In this document: in pieces, positions 60,314-64,000 of the stretch
Numbering within the stretch: position 1 is the first letter of the stretch
Layout: each line of letters opens with the position of its first letter
NCBI GenBank assembly: GCA_029821735.1
Contig: JALGSU010000004.1
Location: forward strand, 156,679-220,678
From: Candidatus Zipacnadia bacterium
GTDB lineage: Bacteria; Armatimonadota; Zipacnadia; Zipacnadales; UBA5352
Length of the DNA: 64,000 nt
Direction: 5' to 3'
The notes under the pieces: generated by a model
Databases searched by the model: none
Told to the model about the DNA's origin: nothing
The model's input: the letters and a program-made list of their open reading frames with translations, nothing else
Made by a program: the position numbers and the translations under genes

Positions 60314-61438
60314 TCAGACTGAGTCGAAGAGGTTGCCGCTTACTTCGCACGGCGTCACGCAGTCCACAGTCAGCGCCTCGGCAGCCTGCTGGATGACGCG
60401 GTTCCCGGTAATGATATGCCCGCCGCCGCCCGGTCCGGCGCTGAGCGCGACAGGCTCGGTGACGTCCTCGATGACGTTGGCGTTGACCACGCAGTTGGCT
60501 GCGTCCCCGAGGTCGATGCCGGCCATTCGCTTATCCTTGATGTAGTCGATGTCCCTATAGACGCTCTTGCGGATCACGTTATTCGCGATGACGTGTCCTC
60601 CTGAGCCTTGCGCGTCCTCGATGACCACGCCGCCCTCTGTGGCATTGATCATCGTGTTGCCCGTGATCGAGAACCCGTGGCATTCGCCGCGCAGATGCAC
60701 CGACTTGGTGCCGTGCAGATAGTTGTCGGCGATGACCATGTCACGTGCGTTGATGGCGAGTATCTGCTCGCGGAAACCTTCCAGCGTGTTGCCGGAGATC
60801 ACCTGCTGGGCAGTGCCATCGAGGATGATGCCTTCGGCATGCCCGTAGGCGAAGTGGTTGCCCACGATGCGCACCTCGCGGCAGTTCCAGTTGATGTAGA
60901 CGTGCTCGTCCTGCTCCTGACCTTCATTGAGGCTGCGTGTCTGGCAGCCGTGCATGGTCAGGTGATGCAGGTTCTCGGCGGCCAATGCGCGCTTGCAGTC
61001 GCGCATCCAGCAGTCGCGCACGGTCACGTTGCTGGAATTTCGCATGCAGTTGACAGCGGTGCCGCCGTGGCCGATGAAGAAGCAGGCGTCCACCATCGCG
61101 TCATTCGGCCACTCCATTGCCAGAGCATCGCCGGACTGATGGTTGCCCACGAAGGTCAGGTCGCGGATCGTGATCTTCAGGTCCGGCCACCAGGAGTCCT
61201 CGACGCCCACCAGGTGCATGAGCGGGTCCCCCGACGTGCTCGTGTTGACGATGACGCTGCTGCGCCCGTCACCCACCATGAAGAAATGCTGGCCTTCGTT
61301 GAGGGCAATCTCGAGCGTCTGATCGATCTCCCACGTGCCGGTCGGCAGATAGACCGTCCCGCCCTGGTCGGGCAAGGCGTCGATGGCCTGCTGGATGCCG
61401 CCCACCTCGGCCACATTGATCCACGTGTCGCTTCTCAC
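60314..61438 (-). CDS. Right-handed parallel beta-helix protein (pectate-lyase-like)
   Basis: The product is 374 aa from GTG 61438 (GTG 61447, which overlaps the preceding stop as GTGA, is an alternative). Residues 1-60 read INVAEVGGIQQAIDALPDQG and GTVYLPTGTWEIDQTL, the start of a pectate-lyase-3 coil. The rest is repeated short strands (NVTVRDCWMRDC, VRIVGNHFAYGHAEG, FSITGNTMINATEGG). No signal peptide is seen, which is odd for such folds. Catalytic residues cannot be assigned. It is translationally close to the M14 gene, suggesting a joint role on a glycan or glycopeptide. Confidence 0.82.
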   Translation of the reverse strand: MRSDTWINVAEVGGIQQAIDALPDQGGTVYLPTGTWEIDQTLEIALNEGQHFFMVGDGRSSVIVNTSTSGDPLMHLVGVEDSWWPDLKITIRDLTFVGNHQSGDALAMEWPNDAMVDACFFIGHGGTAVNCMRNSSNVTVRDCWMRDCKRALAAENLHHLTMHGCQTRSLNEGQEQDEHVYINWNCREVRIVGNHFAYGHAEGIILDGTAQQVISGNTLEGFREQILAINARDMVIADNYLHGTKSVHLRGECHGFSITGNTMINATEGGVVIEDAQGSGGHVIANNVIRKSVYRDIDYIKDKRMAGIDLGDAANCVVNANVIEDVTEPVALSAGPGGGGHIITGNRVIQQAAEALTVDCVTPCEVSGNLFDSV

Positions 61439-61443
61439 AAGGC

Positions 61444-62973
61444 TCACTTCCTCTTGGTCGGCGCGCGGCGCTTCGGGCGCGTGGCCTTGATGCACTGGTT
61501 CGCCATCGCCAGGCACAGCTCCACCACCGTGTCGGTGGTCATGACCATACCGTGCATGCCGTCGCGATTGCCGGACATCTCGATCAAGACGGGCGCCTTG
61601 CATCCTCGGTCGGCCGCGTAGCAGATCACGTAGGGGGAGGCCACGGGGTCGGTCTTGGGGATCATGTTCACCTGCTGGTAGGCTCCGTTGTAGGGCGCCT
61701 GACACATGAAGCGGTCCAGCAACCGCTCCTGCATTTCCTCGTGGATCGCGTCCATCAACTTCAGGTCGCCACCCGCTGCGGGCAGCAGCACGTAGTGCGC
61801 GGTGTGGAAATCGATCAGCCCAACGGGCTCGTGCTCATCGATGAGGCGCTGGATAGTCTGGGTCTCAAGCGCCGAAGCCGCGCGCGGTCCCTTGTAGTTG
61901 TAGTCCCACGGCACCGCCACGTCCTGCGGCATTGGGAAATCTTCCCAGTTCGAGTCGAAGTTGCGGTTCAGGTCCACGCCATCGGCGTTCTGGCGCAGGA
62001 AGTGGTCGAAGCCGTGCGGGTTCTGTACCGGCATGATGACCCATTGCACTTTGGTGGTGTCAACGCAATCGAGCTTCTTGTTCTCGGCCACCAGTTCTGC
62101 CAGCCGCACCAGCCCGTAGCAGTTCTCCCACTCCCAGCCATGGACGGCACCACCGAGGTAGATGGTGGGCAGGGAGGGCTTGCCGATGCGCAGCGTGTAT
62201 AGCTCTCGCCCGTCGCTGCATGGCCCCTCGGCGACCATGTCGATGTTCTCATGTGCGTCGGCCAGCTCGCGCATCATGACCACGAAATCGTCGTAGCTGA
62301 GCTTGTCGGGGTAGTGCTTGCCGTAGCGCACGCTCTGTCCGATCACATTACCCGCAAAGAGCCACTTGTTCGTCGAGCCGTGGGAATTGTAGAACGGGCG
62401 GTTCGGTGACATCAGATCCATCGCAACGATGCGGCCCTTACCCACGCGCTCCTCGAGCATGACGGTTCCCTGGTTGAGGTTGGACCTGGCGAGGATGGTC
62501 GTAGTCTCGTCTTCGATGGGCGTCATGATCTGGCGCTGATACATCTGGTTGTGGTAGGAGCAGTCGGGGGCGCTGGAGACGTTCCCATACCACGGGATGC
62601 TGTCGCCGACGGCAAAGCCTGCCGTCACGTCGCACTCGACCGCGATGCGCAGCGCGGGTTCGACGCGGTCACGCACATGGGTCTTGGCGAACTGCCAACC
62701 CCGGTCAGCGGCATACTCGAACAGGCAGGAGATTACCTGCCCGCCGGCCTCCGCGTACTGGCGCACCGCCCCGTAGTCCAGCGCGTCGAGGTGCTGACCG
62801 TCTGTGACAGCGGTGATGACGTGTGTGTATTGGCCGAGGGCTCCCGCATCGTGATCATCTGCGGTGAAGTCGATCACCGTCACTCGATCTGGGTATAGCA
62901 GGCCGAGATCGGCGTTGAGTATGCCGCCTGCGCCATCGGTAAGCAGCGCTATCCGCAAATTCGATCGGTCCAT
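61444..62973 (-). CDS. M14 zinc carboxypeptidase-like protein with N-terminal ThuA/GATase-like domain
   Basis: The product is 509 aa. Residues about 1-220 form a Rossmann-like domain (LRIALLTDGAGGILNADLG) resembling trehalose-utilisation/GATase-like folds. Residues about 225-500 are an M14 domain with the zinc set H278-G-W-E281 (GGAVHGWEWEN), the substrate-binding NADGVDLNRNF and the second His H390 in IDFHTAHY. A C-terminal VLIEMSGNRDG carries the candidate catalytic Glu. No signal peptide is visible. AGGGGAG lies 5-6 bases before ATG 62973. It is the first gene of the pair with the beta-helix protein. Confidence 0.85.
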   Translation of the reverse strand: MDRSNLRIALLTDGAGGILNADLGLLYPDRVTVIDFTADDHDAGALGQYTHVITAVTDGQHLDALDYGAVRQYAEAGGQVISCLFEYAADRGWQFAKTHVRDRVEPALRIAVECDVTAGFAVGDSIPWYGNVSSAPDCSYHNQMYQRQIMTPIEDETTTILARSNLNQGTVMLEERVGKGRIVAMDLMSPNRPFYNSHGSTNKWLFAGNVIGQSVRYGKHYPDKLSYDDFVVMMRELADAHENIDMVAEGPCSDGRELYTLRIGKPSLPTIYLGGAVHGWEWENCYGLVRLAELVAENKKLDCVDTTKVQWVIMPVQNPHGFDHFLRQNADGVDLNRNFDSNWEDFPMPQDVAVPWDYNYKGPRAASALETQTIQRLIDEHEPVGLIDFHTAHYVLLPAAGGDLKLMDAIHEEMQERLLDRFMCQAPYNGAYQQVNMIPKTDPVASPYVICYAADRGCKAPVLIEMSGNRDGMHGMVMTTDTVVELCLAMANQCIKATRPKRRAPTKRK

Positions 62974-63337
62974 GTGTGCTCTCCCCTGAGCCTCTGGTCT
63001 GGTGGTCGGCGGGCAAGTTCCTCCGCCACGTGTCGCATACCTCCGTCACCGCGCGTCCCCTCCTTGTATTCCTGCATGAGCGTTGAGCAATTCAAGAGCA
63101 TTACCAGAGCTAACCCAGATACTGAATTATATCTACTAAGTATCTCTCATAGCACTTGACACAGATAAGAGTTATTATTATGATAACAGTCAGCTCCTTA
63201 TCACTGCCCGGCCAGATGCGTGGAAAGCTCTGTAAGTCGCTCGGCTGTCCGCGCCCTGGTCCCACAGCTTGCGAGCGAGATATGTAACACAGCCGCCGGC
63301 AAGGTCGCTTGGGTAGTAAATGGGGAGGCAGCAAGCG
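62974..63337. other. 364-bp AT-richer intergenic region
   Basis: This region lies between divergent M14 and lectin-like genes. It has a noticeable AT-rich core (about 63110-63190). It holds the lectin-gene promoter and a leader of about 145 bases without a recognised riboswitch. GGGGAGG at about 63322-63328 is the next ribosome site. Confidence 0.5.
63156..63184 (+). promoter_or_regulatory. Near-consensus sigma-70 promoter of the lectin-like gene
   Basis: TTGACA (63156-63161), 17 bp, TATGAT (63179-63184). The predicted start is at 63191-63192, giving a 146-base leader before ATG 63338. Confidence 0.75.
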
Positions 63338-64000
63338 ATGTTGACACAACGGGTTCTGTGGTTGGGGATACTCACTGGGCTCATGGGGTGCGTCACCGGG
63401 TATGCACAGGAACTGACGTGGTCTGAGTTGGGTGTAGCGCAGGCGGACGGACTTCACGAGTATGCGGTCGTGAGGACCGAAGCTCCTCGAGCTGTCCAGC
63501 AGGCAATTGCCGAAGCCAATGGCGCTTACCTGGCCACGATCACCTCCGCAGAAGAGAGGACCTACGTCAGCAATTTCACGCGTGCCGACTACCTCGAAAG
63601 TAAGTCAACCGAGCTGTACTACTGGTTCGGATTGGTCCAAGACCCCTTGGCTGAAGAGCCTGCTGAGGGCTGGGGCTGGGTGACCGGAGAGCCCTTCGAC
63701 TACACCAGATGGGGGAGCCCACCCACTGACGGGGCCGTTGGAGAGGACCATGAAGAGGACTTCGGCGCGGTGCATTGCTCGCTCGGGGTCTGGAACGACG
63801 TCCCTGAGACCATCGCGATGCGTGCCGTGCTCGAGCGTCCGGTCGGTCCCCCACCTGACGAGACTCTGCCGACTGTCACTCTCGACGCTCCTGTACCGGC
63901 AGCCCTGACCCCGCCTGACGGACGCACCGTGTCGGTCGCGATCACGGGCACTGCCGTGGACGGGGGCACCGGCGTGGCGCAGGCCTGGCTTGTGGTTGAT
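63338..64000 (+). CDS. Exported C-type-lectin-like domain protein (3' partial)
   Basis: The frame is open to the right edge (221 codons seen). A signal peptide ends GYAQ (MLTQRVLWLGILTGLMG start; possible lipoprotein-like Cys at residue 18). Residues about 35-180 follow the C-type lectin pattern: AIAEANGAYLATITSAEER, YYWFGLVQD, GWGWVTGEPFDYTRWG and GVWNDVPE. Ca-binding positions (D, E, N) are only partly visible. A beta-rich Ig-like region starts near 190 (VTLDAPVPAALTPPDGRTV). GGGGAGG lies 9 bases before ATG 63338. It would be a surface or secreted sugar- or protein-binding factor. Confidence 0.85.
   Translation, partial: MLTQRVLWLGILTGLMGCVTGYAQELTWSELGVAQADGLHEYAVVRTEAPRAVQQAIAEANGAYLATITSAEERTYVSNFTRADYLESKSTELYYWFGLVQDPLAEEPAEGWGWVTGEPFDYTRWGSPPTDGAVGEDHEEDFGAVHCSLGVWNDVPETIAMRAVLERPVGPPPDETLPTVTLDAPVPAALTPPDGRTVSVAITGTAVDGGTGVAQAWLVVD

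Noticed and set aside
1..64000. Insertion sequences, prophage, integrase or attachment sites
   Set aside because: No transposase, recombinase, phage gene or flanking direct-repeat pair was recognised.

Overview
The window is a GC-rich chromosomal segment from an uncultured, probably diderm bacterium. Armatimonadota is the best guess and Planctomycetota-type lineages the alternative. This is an inference from several traits: three tandem pseudopilins of the [17 protein letters not shown]...FARAR...KAR type with an H-X9-DG motif; an exported protein with a copper-amine-oxidase-like stalk domain; several secreted or cytosolic catabolic oddities (GH123/DUF4091-like protein, uroporphyrinogen-decarboxylase-like proteins, Amidohydrolase-2 pairs, sugar phosphate isomerase); and a predicted DUF481-like outer-membrane barrel. 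No rRNA, tRNA, insertion sequence, prophage or CRISPR array was recognised.

Layout: 1-4618 (+) holds a DUF4034-like protein cut by the left edge, a GNAT-HEAT fusion and a frameshifted uroporphyrinogen-decarboxylase-family gene. 4699-8395 holds an exported protein and a TIM-barrel-like protein (both -), then a GH123-like glycosidase (+). 8716-10638 encodes an Ig/stalk-domain exported protein. 10789-20945 (+) is a long housekeeping run: lysA, a tRNA nucleotidyltransferase, an M50 protease, trpS, an NDP-sugar pyrophosphorylase, scpA, scpB, a D,D-carboxypeptidase, a pseudouridine synthase and a second, HD-containing tRNA nucleotidyltransferase. It ends in a perfect hairpin. The convergent 1411-aa gene at 21023-25258 (-) is a double-ASKHA CoA-dehydratase activase fusion. 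25628-26470 (+) is a sugar phosphate isomerase. 31427 down to 26556 (-) is an operon of a membrane protein, hisS, a zinc-ribbon membrane protein, aspS and a flavin reductase.

31428-32308 is an 881-bp gene-free island. It holds divergent promoters, a candidate small RNA with a C6 loop, and 84-bp tandem repeats. 32309-38887 holds a mix of exported proteins, an SGNH hydrolase, a methyltransferase, a HIT hydrolase, a Met-rich exported protein, a solute-binding protein and signal peptidase I. 39177-48192 (+) is a transport block: a minimal FtsX-type permease, a zinc-ribbon ABC ATPase, a 1651-aa permease carrying a degenerate M28-peptidase domain, and an OPT-like transporter. 48429-50771 encodes three pseudopilins, followed by a RodA/FtsW protein, an unknown protein, a TPR-HExxH predicted metallopeptidase and the outer-membrane barrel. 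55885-59020 holds two paralogous amidohydrolases (-) and a second uroporphyrinogen-decarboxylase-like protein (+).

59122-60043 (-) holds three very small Flp-like pilin genes, one of them only 57 aa. Each is preceded by TTGA direct repeats at an exact 11-bp spacing, which suggests a shared OmpR/PhoB-type regulator. 60314-62973 (-) is a coupled M14 carboxypeptidase and right-handed beta-helix pair. The right edge carries the start of an exported C-type-lectin-like gene behind a near-consensus sigma-70 promoter.

The strongest candidates for something undescribed are the phased-repeat Flp mini-pilin cluster, the asymmetric ABC exporter with a dead-looking M28 domain, and the non-coding island at 31.4-32.3 kb.
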